The notes: generated by a model not told the origin, from the sequence alone. A stretch of DNA of 64,000 nt from Aneurinibacillus uraniidurans (GCF_028471905.1 NZ_CP116902.1:1462501-1526500); one strand, 5' to 3'. Numbered from the stretch's first letter, positions 1-7,164 are shown. A program made the numbers and translations.

Positions 1-433
1 TGCTGCTGTTATGATGTTGATTCCGCGTAAAGGGAACGATGATAAGCGTGAAATGGAAAAGATAGAATTCAATCGCGTAATTGCGGTGATTTCTGCTTTT
101 ATTGTCGGGATTTCCTCGGGAGTTGTCGGGGCAGGTGGCGCTTTTATTCTGGTGCCGATTATGCTGACGGTTTTAAAGATTCCGGCTCGTATTACGATTG
201 CCTCTTCGCTCGCTATTACTTTTATTTCATCGATCGGGTCAAGTGTTGGTAAGTTAATGGCAGGACATATTTTGCTCTGGCCAACAGTTGTTATTGTACT
301 AGCTAGTGTTCTTGCGGCACCTTTAGGAACAAAGGTAAGCAAGCGAATGAATGCAAAGGTGCTACAGTTGATTCTTGCTATTCTCATCGTTGGAACCGCA
401 ATAAAAATCTGGTTCGATTTGCTAAGTAAATAA
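1..433 (+). CDS. TauE/SafE (TSUP) family permease, 5'-truncated by the window edge
   Basis: The C-terminal half of a sulfite exporter TauE/SafE-type membrane protein; the frame is open to the window edge, so the first ATG at 11 is probably internal. The visible ~140 residues carry about four hydrophobic segments, with a glycine-rich stretch (GVVGAGGAF) and then a PLGTKVSKRM-type loop, which is the second repeat half of this family (full length usually 250-270 residues). The family moves sulfite, sulfonates or other small organic anions; the substrate cannot be told from this piece. It is followed at once by a strong terminator and faces the old yellow enzyme gene tail to tail. Confidence 0.8.
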   Translation, partial: AAVMMLIPRKGNDDKREMEKIEFNRVIAVISAFIVGISSGVVGAGGAFILVPIMLTVLKIPARITIASSLAITFISSIGSSVGKLMAGHILLWPTVVIVLASVLAAPLGTKVSKRMNAKVLQLILAILIVGTAIKIWFDLLSK

Positions 434-470
434 AAAACGGGAAAACAGTGATGTCTTCCCGTTTTTTTTT
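434..470. terminator. Bidirectional rho-independent terminator
   Basis: AAAACGGGAA (434-443) pairs with TTCCCGTTTT (456-465), followed by a T-run. The A-run on the other side lets it also end the minus-strand gene that stops at 477. Confidence 0.85.
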
Positions 471-476
471 GTTGCA

Positions 477-1538
477 TTAACGTAGAGTTACGAGATGCTG
501 TTTGGCGTCATATGTGACAAGGGATTCATCATGTTGAACCCGATGTAGAAAATCAGGATTTGCGATAAGCGGACGACCAACCGCAGCTACGTCAATCGTA
601 CCTTCCTCTAATGCTTTTTCCGCAGTTTCTACATCCAAACTACCTACCCCGACAATGATGCCCTTCCAATGCTTGCGTACGAGTTGGTGCAGCGTTTTAT
701 TGTCTGCGATTACTTGTGTAAAATTCATCGTAGAAGGATGAATCATCGTTACGCCGACTTCGTTAAAGGCTGCAATAAATGTTTGAATCGCAGCTTCCGG
801 GTCTTCCCACATGTAGTTCGGGTTATCCATTTTCAACGCGGAGAAACGGATGAGTGTGCGGTCTGTTCCGATGGCATCGATAACGGCACGCAGAACTTCT
901 TTCATAAAGGTAAGGCGCTCGGCAAGGTCTCCACCGTATTTGTCAGTCCGATGATTCGAAATATCGGAATTAAATTGGTCGATGAGATAGCCGTGTGCCC
1001 CGTGGATTTCCACACCGTCAAAGCCTGCTTCGATCGCATTTTTTGCAGCCTGCGCGTATTGAGCAATTACTTCCTGAATGTCGCCCGTGGTCATCTCTTC
1101 CGGGACATCATACGGTTTGCGGAAACGCGGTACGACTCCTTCGGCTTGAATCGCGGACGGAGCTTGCGGTGGAAGACCGCCGGCTAGTTCATGGTGAGTA
1201 ACGCGACCTACATGCCAGATTTGTGCAATAATAGTGCCGCCTTCGCTGTGAACAGCGTCGGTTACTTTTTTCCAGGATTCAATTTGTGCGGGAGAATATA
1301 TACCGGGAACACCAGGATTTCCTTTCCCGCGCGGGCTGATAACGACCCCTTCGGTAATAATCAGGCCAATCCCATCTGCTGCTCGCTTGCGATAATATTC
1401 TACGACATCCTCGCCGACTACCCCGGTTTGATCATCAGCAAAGCAGCGCGTCATCGGAGCCATCGCTGTGCGGGTTTTTAGATTCCAGGCACCGATTGTA
1501 ACAGGTTCAAATAATTTGTCATATGTTTTGTTTGTCAT
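477..1538 (-). CDS. Old yellow enzyme family alkene reductase (NADH:flavin oxidoreductase)
   Basis: A 353-residue FMN-dependent TIM-barrel ene-reductase of the NemA/OYE type. Visible marks are the N-terminal LFEPVTIGAWNLKTRTAMAPMTR, the substrate and FMN motif EIHGAHGYLIDQF, HRTDKYGG after it, and the C-terminal VAAVGRPLIANPDF phosphate-binding segment. Family members reduce activated C=C bonds of enals, enones, nitro compounds and quinones with NAD(P)H; the natural substrate is usually unknown. It overlaps the upstream Rrf2 regulator by 4 nt (ATGA), so the two are co-translated from a promoter that carries a perfect palindrome. This suggests self-regulated induction by an electrophile, nitro or redox signal. 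The exact substrate is not inferable. Confidence 0.92.
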   Translation of the reverse strand: MTNKTYDKLFEPVTIGAWNLKTRTAMAPMTRCFADDQTGVVGEDVVEYYRKRAADGIGLIITEGVVISPRGKGNPGVPGIYSPAQIESWKKVTDAVHSEGGTIIAQIWHVGRVTHHELAGGLPPQAPSAIQAEGVVPRFRKPYDVPEEMTTGDIQEVIAQYAQAAKNAIEAGFDGVEIHGAHGYLIDQFNSDISNHRTDKYGGDLAERLTFMKEVLRAVIDAIGTDRTLIRFSALKMDNPNYMWEDPEAAIQTFIAAFNEVGVTMIHPSTMNFTQVIADNKTLHQLVRKHWKGIIVGVGSLDVETAEKALEEGTIDVAAVGRPLIANPDFLHRVQHDESLVTYDAKQHLVTLR

Positions 1539-2038
1539 TGTGCAGTCCCTCCATTTATTTGTTCATGTATCCACGTTTCAAGTGCGAGGAGTTTATGCTG
1601 TGGATACGTGTTTGTAACTTTTTCCTGCAAGCTGGCCAGCGTTTCGGTTTTTAGTACGTCTGTCCAGGCGTTTTCTGCGTCCTTCATCAGGATCTCAAGG
1701 GCGCATGATTCGTGGGAAGAGCAGGTCTTCTCATCTGCGAACAGATGGGAGGATACACCTTGATTCAGATACAACGATTGGCAGCCTTCCACAGCGACAT
1801 AGATGTCGTACACGGTAACATCCTCTGGCTGTTTCGCGAGAGAAAATCCGCCGCGAATACCTGGTGTAGAGTGTACGAGCCCGGCATGAACTAACTTTTG
1901 CATTAATTTTTTTAGATAGGAAGGGGAAACGCCCAGCCGTTCGCTAAGTGGTTCTGCCGGAAGGCTTGTGCGCTTTGGAAGCCGAACGAGAATAAGCAGT
2001 GTGTAGACGGCTTGTTCCATTCCTGTTTTCATTCGCAT
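1535..2038 (-). CDS. Rrf2 family transcriptional regulator
   Basis: A 167-residue winged-helix regulator of the Rrf2 family (IscR/NsrR/CymR relatives). The N-terminal half has the Rrf2 pattern LPAEPLSERLGVSPSYLKKLMQKLVHAGLVHSTPGIRGGFSLA, with a recognition helix followed by a GxxGGF wing. Cysteines in the sensor half (CQSL, then TCSSHESC) could bind a cluster or act as redox thiols, but the spacing is not canonical for IscR or NsrR. It is the first gene of a two-gene operon with the old yellow enzyme. A perfect 11-bp-arm palindrome just upstream is the likely autoregulatory operator. The ATG follows AGGTGA at suitable spacing. Confidence 0.92.
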   Translation of the reverse strand: MRMKTGMEQAVYTLLILVRLPKRTSLPAEPLSERLGVSPSYLKKLMQKLVHAGLVHSTPGIRGGFSLAKQPEDVTVYDIYVAVEGCQSLYLNQGVSSHLFADEKTCSSHESCALEILMKDAENAWTDVLKTETLASLQEKVTNTYPQHKLLALETWIHEQINGGTAQ

Positions 2039-2065
2039 TTTTTATTCACCTATTCAAAATATAAT

Positions 2066-2090
2066 ATTAAGGATAAACATTATCCTTAAT
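2066..2090. promoter_or_regulatory. Perfect palindrome, probable Rrf2 operator
   Basis: ATTAAGGATAA (2066-2076) and its exact reverse complement TTATCCTTAAT (2080-2090) are separated by 3 nt, about 30 bp upstream of the minus-strand regulator start. The size and dyad match operators of Rrf2 dimers. Assignment to the adjacent regulator is inferred from position. Confidence 0.65.
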
Positions 2091-2112
2091 GAGGATGATA
2101 AATTGAAAAAAG

Positions 2113-2145
2113 AAAAAAAGCAAGCCTTTAGAGCCTGCTTTTTTT
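2113..2145 (-). terminator. Rho-independent terminator downstream of a chemoreceptor remnant
   Basis: A-run plus GCAAGC (ending 2125) pairs with GCCTGC plus T-run (2133-2145), with one A-C mismatch. On the minus strand it lies directly after the remnant stop codon at 2157-2159, where the lost gene's terminator would be. Confidence 0.6.
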
Positions 2146-2156
2146 CATATAGTTGT

Positions 2157-2225
2157 TTATACTTTGAATGTGCTCAGTTCACGGTGAAGTTCATCAGCCA
2201 ATTGGCTGAGCGAGTGGGCGGAGGG
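2157..2225 (-). pseudogene. Remnant of a methyl-accepting chemotaxis protein C-terminus
   Basis: Read on the minus strand, the last ~20 codons translate to SLSQLADELHRELSTFKV followed by a stop. This is the usual end of Bacillota chemoreceptors (LAxxLxxxVxxFKV). Upstream, the frame hits a stop at once, and fragments resembling the EEIS/ALQ region occur in broken frames up to about 2310. Only the tail survives; the rest appears deleted or scrambled. The 335-nt gap 2039-2373 otherwise holds the Rrf2 operator, this remnant and its terminator. Confidence 0.5.
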
Positions 2226-2373
2226 TCAGTACCCAGAATAGCAGTGCTGAAGCGCTTAGCGTGATGATGAAATCTCATCCGGAACGCTCATTTGTTGATA
2301 ATTCTATGGCGGCAATACTCTTATTGCTTAAATAGCATGTCGTGTATCTGTACATTATAGGGGGAGATAAAAT

Positions 2374-3213
2374 ATGAAGGTGTCTGTTCTGCTTGACAAT
2401 AACACATTGATTGACCGCTATTTTTTTGGGGAGCCAGGGGTGTCATTTTACATAGAAGATAACGGAAAGAAAATTTTGTTTGATACGGGATACTCTGATG
2501 CTTTTGTACGAAATGCAGAGAAAATGTGCATTGACTTGCGCCAGCTTGATCATATTGTTTTATCACACGGACATGTCGATCACAGCTGGGGGCTGACGTA
2601 TCTGGCTCGAATGTATATGGAAGCCAAAATTGAGGATGTGCCGCATACACAGCCATCTATTATCGCCCATCCTGCTGTATGGGAAAGTAAAAAGTTTGGT
2701 GACATGGGGGAGATCGGAAGTTTATTTAGCGAGCAAAAGATTCAAATGCACTTTGCTACTCATACGTCTATAGAACCTGTTTGGTTGACTGAAAATTTGG
2801 TGTTTCTTGGTGAGATTCCAAGGCATTTTGAGTTTGAAGGAAAAGAAGTTATTGGAACCGTTAGTAGAAATGGAGAAGAGACCGATGATTTCGTAATCGA
2901 TGATACTGCCTTAGCGTACCGCTCACCTAACGGATTAGTGATTATAGTAGGTTGTGCTCATTCCGGAATTTGCAATATTGTCGAGTATGCAAAGCAGGTG
3001 TGTGGAGATGAGCGGATTATAGATATTATCGGGGGGTTCCACCTTCAGCATCCGTCCAAGGAACAAATGGAGCAGACTGTGGAATACATGAAAGGACTGC
3101 GCTTGCCTGTTATGCATCCGTGCCATTGTACAGACTTTTCGTCTAAAGTAGCACTGACTAGGGCAGCGTCTATTCAGGAAGTGGGGGTAGGGCTCCGGCT
3201 TCAATATGAGTAA
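2374..3213 (+). CDS. MBL-fold metallohydrolase, dihydropterin-synthase-like subfamily
   Basis: A 279-residue metallo-beta-lactamase-fold protein. The metal-binding motif is LSHGHVDHSWGL (HxHxDH) near residue 68. Later ligands are in VVGCAHSGICN and GGFHLQHP, and there is a C-terminal MHPCHCTD. The GCAHSG...GGFHL...PCHC pattern is that of the 7,8-dihydropterin-6-methyl-4-(beta-D-ribofuranosyl)aminobenzene-5'-phosphate synthase-like group found widely in bacteria and archaea. The true reaction in bacteria is unknown. GGGGG lies 8 nt before the ATG. It is monocistronic, ending in a terminator that is also the left edge of a repeat unit. Confidence 0.85.
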   Translation: MKVSVLLDNNTLIDRYFFGEPGVSFYIEDNGKKILFDTGYSDAFVRNAEKMCIDLRQLDHIVLSHGHVDHSWGLTYLARMYMEAKIEDVPHTQPSIIAHPAVWESKKFGDMGEIGSLFSEQKIQMHFATHTSIEPVWLTENLVFLGEIPRHFEFEGKEVIGTVSRNGEETDDFVIDDTALAYRSPNGLVIIVGCAHSGICNIVEYAKQVCGDERIIDIIGGFHLQHPSKEQMEQTVEYMKGLRLPVMHPCHCTDFSSKVALTRAASIQEVGVGLRLQYE

Positions 3214-3216
3214 ATG

Positions 3217-3270
3217 ACCGAGGTTGTCTCAAAAGCCAGAACGTGGTGGGTGGGACAGCCTCTTTTTTTG
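3217..3270 (+). terminator. Terminator at the left edge of a repeat unit
   Basis: GAGGTTGTCTCA (from 3220) pairs imperfectly with TGGGACAGCCTC (about 3251-3262), followed by seven T. The first 20 nt (3217-3236) recur as an exact reverse complement at 3929-3948. Confidence 0.75.
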
Positions 3271-3279
3271 TAGAATCGA

Positions 3280-3515
3280 CAACGTGTGGTGGGGAGGGAG
3301 TGGGAGAAGGAAGGAGCCGTTCGCTTCGGTACGCTGGCAGGGAAGTGGGGGCTGTCCGCTCCGGGAGCCCGACAAACTCGCCCGCAAAGAAAATCTATGA
3401 TGTTGATTCATAGAAGGATTGCGGGCAAAGGTCCGTTCGTTGTTCTCCCTCCGCTGAGTAGGCGCGTACAGGCGCTCTTGCTCCTCCCTTCTCCCACTCC
3501 CCGCACAACGTTTTG
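3280..3515 (+). repeat. Structured repeat copy A
   Basis: About 236 bp that folds end to end. Outer arms are GGAGTGGGAGAAGG-type purine-rich sequence (from 3297) against CCTTCTCCCACTCC (about 3486-3500). Next inward, GTACGC (3329-3334) pairs with GCGTAC (3464-3469). Then GCCCGCAA (3380-3387) pairs with TTGCGGGC (3419-3426), and the apical TCTATGA (3394-3400) pairs with TCATAGA (3408-3414). Conserved unpaired blocks include GGGAAGTGGGGGCTGTCCGC and AAAGGTCCGTTCGTTGTTCT. The family is not one I recognise. Confidence 0.75.
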
Positions 3516-3643
3516 TTTTACAAAAAACATGCGGCGCCAGAATGGATTTACTCGATAGACATTGGCTTTTTGAAAGCATGCTTTCTTTATTTTTTACCCG
3601 CATAGCAAAGCTTAGCATCTTAATATTGCTTGATGGTGTTTAA

Positions 3644-3876
3644 CCAAAGTGTGCTAGGAGTGGGATTGGGCGGGGAAGCGGAACGCCTGTACGCGACTTC
3701 CTAGCGGAAGGGGCCGGGCGAACGGGCCTTTGCCCACAATGCTTCGATGCATATACATCGCGGTCATCTTTTGTGGGCGAGTTCGTCTGGAACCTGAAGC
3801 GGGCAGTCCCCACTTCTCTGTAAGCGTACCTAAGTGACGAGGCCCCGCCCGATCCTGCTCCTCCACCACACATTGG
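3644..3876 (-). repeat. Structured repeat copy B (inverted)
   Basis: Reverse-oriented homologue of copy A with much-diverged outer arms that still pair: GGGCGGGG (3668-3675) with CCCCGCCC (3843-3850), and GGAT (3663-3666) with ATCC (3852-3855). GTACGC (3689-3694) pairs with GCGTAC (3824-3829). The inner stem is GCCCACAA (3732-3739) with TTGTGGGC (3771-3778), a compensatory change from copy A, and the apical hairpin is CGATG (3745-3749) with CATCG (3756-3760). Ends read CCAAAGTGTG and CACACATTGG. Confidence 0.75.
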
Positions 3877-3901
3877 AAAAAATCGCCCACCAAGAAAAGA
3901 A

Positions 3902-3947
3902 AGAGGCTGTCTCAGCCGCTATGCTACAGCTTTTGAGACAACCTCGG
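3902..3947 (-). terminator. Terminator of the minus-strand MBL gene
   Basis: On the minus strand, GAGGTTGTCTCA pairs with TGAGACAGCCTC, with one mismatch, and is followed by a T-rich tract (the A-rich run before 3902 on the plus strand). It shares its 20-nt outer part with the terminator at 3217. Confidence 0.75.
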
Positions 3948-3957
3948 TTATCGCCAA

Positions 3958-4698
3958 TCAATGGTCTTTGATAATAGCTCGGAGTTGATCTTTAATGTTC
4001 CCGGTACATACGCCCCCGTGATAGCAAATCACGGTTTCGATATCGAGCGGTAAGAATTTTTCGAGAGAGCGAAGAGCGGTATCCATATCAAGTGTAGTTC
4101 TTTGTACGGGTCCATGTAAGATGCCGTCCACACTAACCATAGCATCTCCGACAATAAGTGTTTTACTTTGCTTCAAATATAAACTAATATGACCGGGAGT
4201 ATGTCCGGGTGTAAACAGAACGAGAATTCCTCCGCAGTACGGAAGTTCTTGACCGTCCACCAATGTTTTGTCTACTTTCGCTGTCGGTGGATTTTCGCAT
4301 AATGCCAGCAATTTTTGGCGTTCGTTTTCGGGGAGGGAGGCTGCGACTTTAGCAATGCTGCTTGGGTTTGTTTTGATCAAGGGCAGTGTGCCTTCGATAT
4401 ATGGCTTGTCTAGTTCGTGGGCATATACTTCAATACGCCCATTGGACTCGTGCACGATGTCAGCAGTACTACCGATATGGTCAATATCCTGATGTGAGAG
4501 AATAATGGCTTTTACTTTGTCAAATGATACACCAGACTCAATCATGGCTGCGCGTAATTTTTCCATATCCCCAGGCATGCCTGTATCAATCAAGATGGCT
4601 GTTTCATCATCCCAAATGAGTGTGGGATTCAAGAACATACGACCGCCGAATCCCTCCGCTTGTAATTCGAGCATTTCTACTCCGTTCGCAATTCTCAT
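3958..4698 (-). CDS. MBL-fold metallohydrolase (glyoxalase II-like)
   Basis: A 246-residue metallo-beta-lactamase-fold hydrolase with the full ligand set: LSHQDIDHIGS (HxxDH variant of HxHxDH), FTPGHTPGHISLYL, and an aspartate in IVGDAMVS, with a late histidine in ICYHGG. The first HxH histidine is replaced by glutamine (SHQDIDH), a variant common in this YflN-like group. Activity is probably hydrolysis of a thioester, lactone or ester; the substrate is unknown. It is monocistronic, transcribed towards repeat unit 1. The start is supported by GGGGGAT a few bases upstream. Confidence 0.88.
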   Translation of the reverse strand: MRIANGVEMLELQAEGFGGRMFLNPTLIWDDETAILIDTGMPGDMEKLRAAMIESGVSFDKVKAIILSHQDIDHIGSTADIVHESNGRIEVYAHELDKPYIEGTLPLIKTNPSSIAKVAASLPENERQKLLALCENPPTAKVDKTLVDGQELPYCGGILVLFTPGHTPGHISLYLKQSKTLIVGDAMVSVDGILHGPVQRTTLDMDTALRSLEKFLPLDIETVICYHGGVCTGNIKDQLRAIIKDH

Positions 4699-4957
4699 TG
4701 GCTATCCCCCTTGTGGATTGTTTTTGTACAGATGAATCGTACATAGTATATTGTATCACATTCTTTTTATTATTTTTAGTTTAAATAATTTATCATACCA
4801 TATAAAATTTATTTTGTCAAGAACAAAAGAGGTTTAGACATACACAAAAAGAGTAGTTCGAAGCATTTCTGGAATTTTATGTCGTGGGTTCACGATACGT
4901 GTCCTCTCTTGCAAGGCGAGATCATTGTGATTTCTCTGTTAAAATAATGAAAATCTG

Positions 4958-4987
4958 TTGACAATTATGTTCAGGCCCCTTTATAAT
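4958..4987 (+). promoter_or_regulatory. Sigma-A promoter of the T-box leader
   Basis: TTGACA (4958-4963) and TATAAT (4982-4987) with an 18-nt spacer, both consensus. Transcription would start near 4994, leaving a 360-nt leader before the hydroxylase start codon. The 259 nt between 4699 and 4957 show no gene. Confidence 0.85.
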
Positions 4988-4993
4988 TCAACG

Positions 4994-5278
4994 TATTCAA
5001 AAAAACGTACCTGTTACAGGTGTATATAGAGCATTGAAAGGAATACAGTAGTGCCTGGAATTTTTGTCTCAGAGAGCTGATGGTCGGTGCGAATCAGTAC
5101 ATATCCAAGCATGAATTACACTCCCCGAGCTTCTTTTTCGTAGTAAAGATCTGGTCTTTATGAAGGGAAAGACGGCAATAAAGCCGTTATCAAAATAAGA
5201 GTGGTGAGCACTTGCTCGCAACTAGGGTGGTACCGCGATGTTTATTCGTCCCTACTGGTTTTCCAGTAGGGATTTTTT
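4994..5278 (+). promoter_or_regulatory. T-box riboswitch, probably tyrosine-specific
   Basis: Stem I carries the AGAGAGCTGATGGTCGGTG apical motif (about 5070-5090), a 5' AGTA and a 3' GAA of the loop-E type around the specifier loop, and Stem III AACGGC-type pairing near 5170-5190. The T-box sequence AGGGTGGTACCGCG is at 5224-5237, where TGGT would pair with the tRNA NCCA end. The terminator CCCTACTGG (5250-5258)/CCAGTAGGG (5263-5271) plus six T follows. In the specifier loop GAATTACAC, the codon after GAA-N is UAC (Tyr). Uncharged tRNA-Tyr would therefore stabilise the antiterminator and switch on phenylalanine hydroxylase, which makes tyrosine. Confidence 0.9.
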
Positions 5279-5353
5279 GTGTTTATCAAATAACGAATGG
5301 AGACAAGCATTATGCTCCCTGAGCTTCTTAATGCAGAAAGGAAGGAATCTAGT

Positions 5354-7114
5354 ATGAAACAATTAGTAAAATCTACAGCACAAATTCCGGCACACTTGAG
5401 ACAATTTGTCTCTCAACAGCATTATGAAGACTATACCCCTGTTGATCACGCTGTATGGCGCTACGTTATGAGACAAAATCATCATTTTCTTAAAGACACA
5501 GCACATCCTGCATATGTCGAAGGGCTTTTAGCATCAGGGATTGATATCGAAGCGATTCCAAAGGTATCGGACATGAACGAGCGCCTTGCGAAAATCGGCT
5601 GGGGGGCTGTGATTATCGATGGACTAATCCCTGGCGTTGCCTTCTTTGATTTTCAAGCTCACGGTATTTTACCGATTGCCGTAGACATTCGAAAAGTGGA
5701 AAACATTGAATACACACCGGCTCCAGATATTATTCATGAATCTGCGGGACATGCGCCTATTTTGTTTGACGCTAAATATGCATCATATGTAAAACGGTTT
5801 GGAGAAATTGGAGCGAAAGCATTTGCAACAAAAGAGGAACATGAGGTTTTCGAAGCGGTAAGACACTTATCGATTGTAATGGAAGACCGCGATTCTACAC
5901 CTGAACAAGTTGCAGAAGCAAAACAAATGCTAAGTGAAAAACAGAAAGCTGTAAAAGGGATGTCCGAAGCAGAGCAAATCTCACGCATCTTTTGGTGGAC
6001 AGTAGAGTACGGACTAATCGGAACGGTAGAAAATCCGCAAATTTATGGTGCTGGACTCTTATCATCGGTAGGAGAAAGCAAGCACTGCTTATCCGAAGAG
6101 GTAGTGAAGCTACCGTTCTCCGTAGAGGCTTGTATTCAAACAAGTTACGATGTGACAACGATGCAGCCGCAATTATTTGTATGCGAGAGCTTTGACCAAT
6201 TGATAGAAGGAATTGAAGAGTTTTCAAGAACAATGGCATTTCAAACAGGTGGAACGGAGAGCTTGGATAAAGCGTTACGATCAGGCAGCACGGCTACATT
6301 TGTGCTAAATTCCGGATTGCAAATTACAGGGTCTATTACAAACATTCATAAAGATTCAAACGGAGAAGCCATTTACGTAAATACAATGGGGCCTACAGCT
6401 TTAGCTATCGATAACAAGGAACTTCCAGAACATTCAAAAGATGTTCATAGAGATGGCTTTGGAACACCGATTGGTTTATTGGACGGCAACATTTTACTCG
6501 AAGAATGTACAGACGAACAACTTGCTGCGTTAGGAATTGTAAAAGGCCAACTAACGACGCTATCGTTTAAAAGCGGTGTTCAAGTAACTGGGACAGTCTC
6601 AAATATTATCCGAAATAAAGAAAAAGTAGCGCTGATCTCTTTTGAAAGCTGTAATGTTGTAGTAGGGGATACCGTATTATTTGCAGAGCAGTGGGGAACA
6701 TTCGACATGGCGGTAGGATCTGCAGTCATCTCTGCTTTTCCGGGGGCTGCGGATACAGAAGCCTTTTTCGATACAGTGGAAATGGAAGAAGATAGTTTAA
6801 CAACACCAAAACAATTAACAGAGTTAGAAAGTATGTACCAGACAATCAGAGATACTCGTGAAAAAGCAATATGGGATGAACAGAGTATAGCTGCTGTTCA
6901 AGAAGTTCTTCAAACATTGAGAAGTTTTTACCCGAAAGAATGGCTGTTACGCTTAGAAATTCTCGAGTTATTTGTCATTCATCATGTACAAACTTCAAAC
7001 AAAGAACAGGTTCTTGAGGAATTACTCAATCTTAGTAAAACAAAAGAGCTTCAGCGTCTCATCAAAAATGGCCTAGAGTTACTTCCGCTTCGAGTTGGGA
7101 ATCACGGGTGCTAA
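5354..7114 (+). CDS. Phenylalanine 4-monooxygenase (aromatic amino acid hydroxylase)
   Basis: Converts phenylalanine to tyrosine with O2 and a reduced pterin. The catalytic domain covers roughly residues 1-310 with the iron ligands His128 and His133 (IIHESAGHAPIL) and Glu218 (FWWTVEYG). The start at 5354 is preferred over an in-frame ATG at 5297 because AAGGAAGG lies 7 nt upstream. It gives 586 residues, the length of the long Bacillus-type enzymes. The C-terminal ~270 residues are an extension absent from the short Pseudomonas enzyme and hold two similar beta-rich segments (VLNSGLQITGSITNI and SFKSGVQVTGTVSNI). Expression is controlled by the T-box leader just upstream, fitting a biosynthetic role in tyrosine supply. 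Confidence 0.95.
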   Translation: MKQLVKSTAQIPAHLRQFVSQQHYEDYTPVDHAVWRYVMRQNHHFLKDTAHPAYVEGLLASGIDIEAIPKVSDMNERLAKIGWGAVIIDGLIPGVAFFDFQAHGILPIAVDIRKVENIEYTPAPDIIHESAGHAPILFDAKYASYVKRFGEIGAKAFATKEEHEVFEAVRHLSIVMEDRDSTPEQVAEAKQMLSEKQKAVKGMSEAEQISRIFWWTVEYGLIGTVENPQIYGAGLLSSVGESKHCLSEEVVKLPFSVEACIQTSYDVTTMQPQLFVCESFDQLIEGIEEFSRTMAFQTGGTESLDKALRSGSTATFVLNSGLQITGSITNIHKDSNGEAIYVNTMGPTALAIDNKELPEHSKDVHRDGFGTPIGLLDGNILLEECTDEQLAALGIVKGQLTTLSFKSGVQVTGTVSNIIRNKEKVALISFESCNVVVGDTVLFAEQWGTFDMAVGSAVISAFPGAADTEAFFDTVEMEEDSLTTPKQLTELESMYQTIRDTREKAIWDEQSIAAVQEVLQTLRSFYPKEWLLRLEILELFVIHHVQTSNKEQVLEELLNLSKTKELQRLIKNGLELLPLRVGNHGC

Positions 7115-7123
7115 ACAGATTTT

Positions 7124-7164
7124 AAAAAAAGGTTTTTACTCCGTCAAGAGTAAAAACCTTTTTT
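7124..7164. terminator. Terminator after phenylalanine hydroxylase
   Basis: AAAAAAAGGTTTTTACT pairs with AGTAAAAACCTTTTTT across a short loop, with a T-run. The symmetry could also serve the converging minus-strand gene. Confidence 0.85.

Larger units (their letters stand above)
3217..3948. repeat. Composite non-coding repeat unit 1: two inverted structured copies bounded by a 20-bp perfect inverted repeat
   Basis: This 732-bp stretch has no supported gene. Its two ends (3217-3236 and 3929-3948) are exact reverse complements and also form the terminators of the two flanking MBL genes. Inside are copy A (3280-3515, forward) and copy B (3644-3876, reverse), joined by about 125 bp of A+T-richer spacer. 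The same copy-spacer-inverted-copy order recurs at 42.78-43.32 kb with the spacer clearly homologous (for example GATAGACA(T/C)TGGCTTTTTGAAA and GCATAGCAAAGCTTAGCATCTT). Short open frames cross the unit but change frame or content between copies, so I treat it as non-coding. Confidence 0.8.

Noticed and set aside
3229-3618. 129-codon minus-strand open frame over repeat copy A and spacer
   Set aside because: Lies in the non-coding repeat unit, has no good ribosome site, and composition follows the repeat. The matching frame in unit 2 runs into the permease gene, so the shared part reflects DNA homology.
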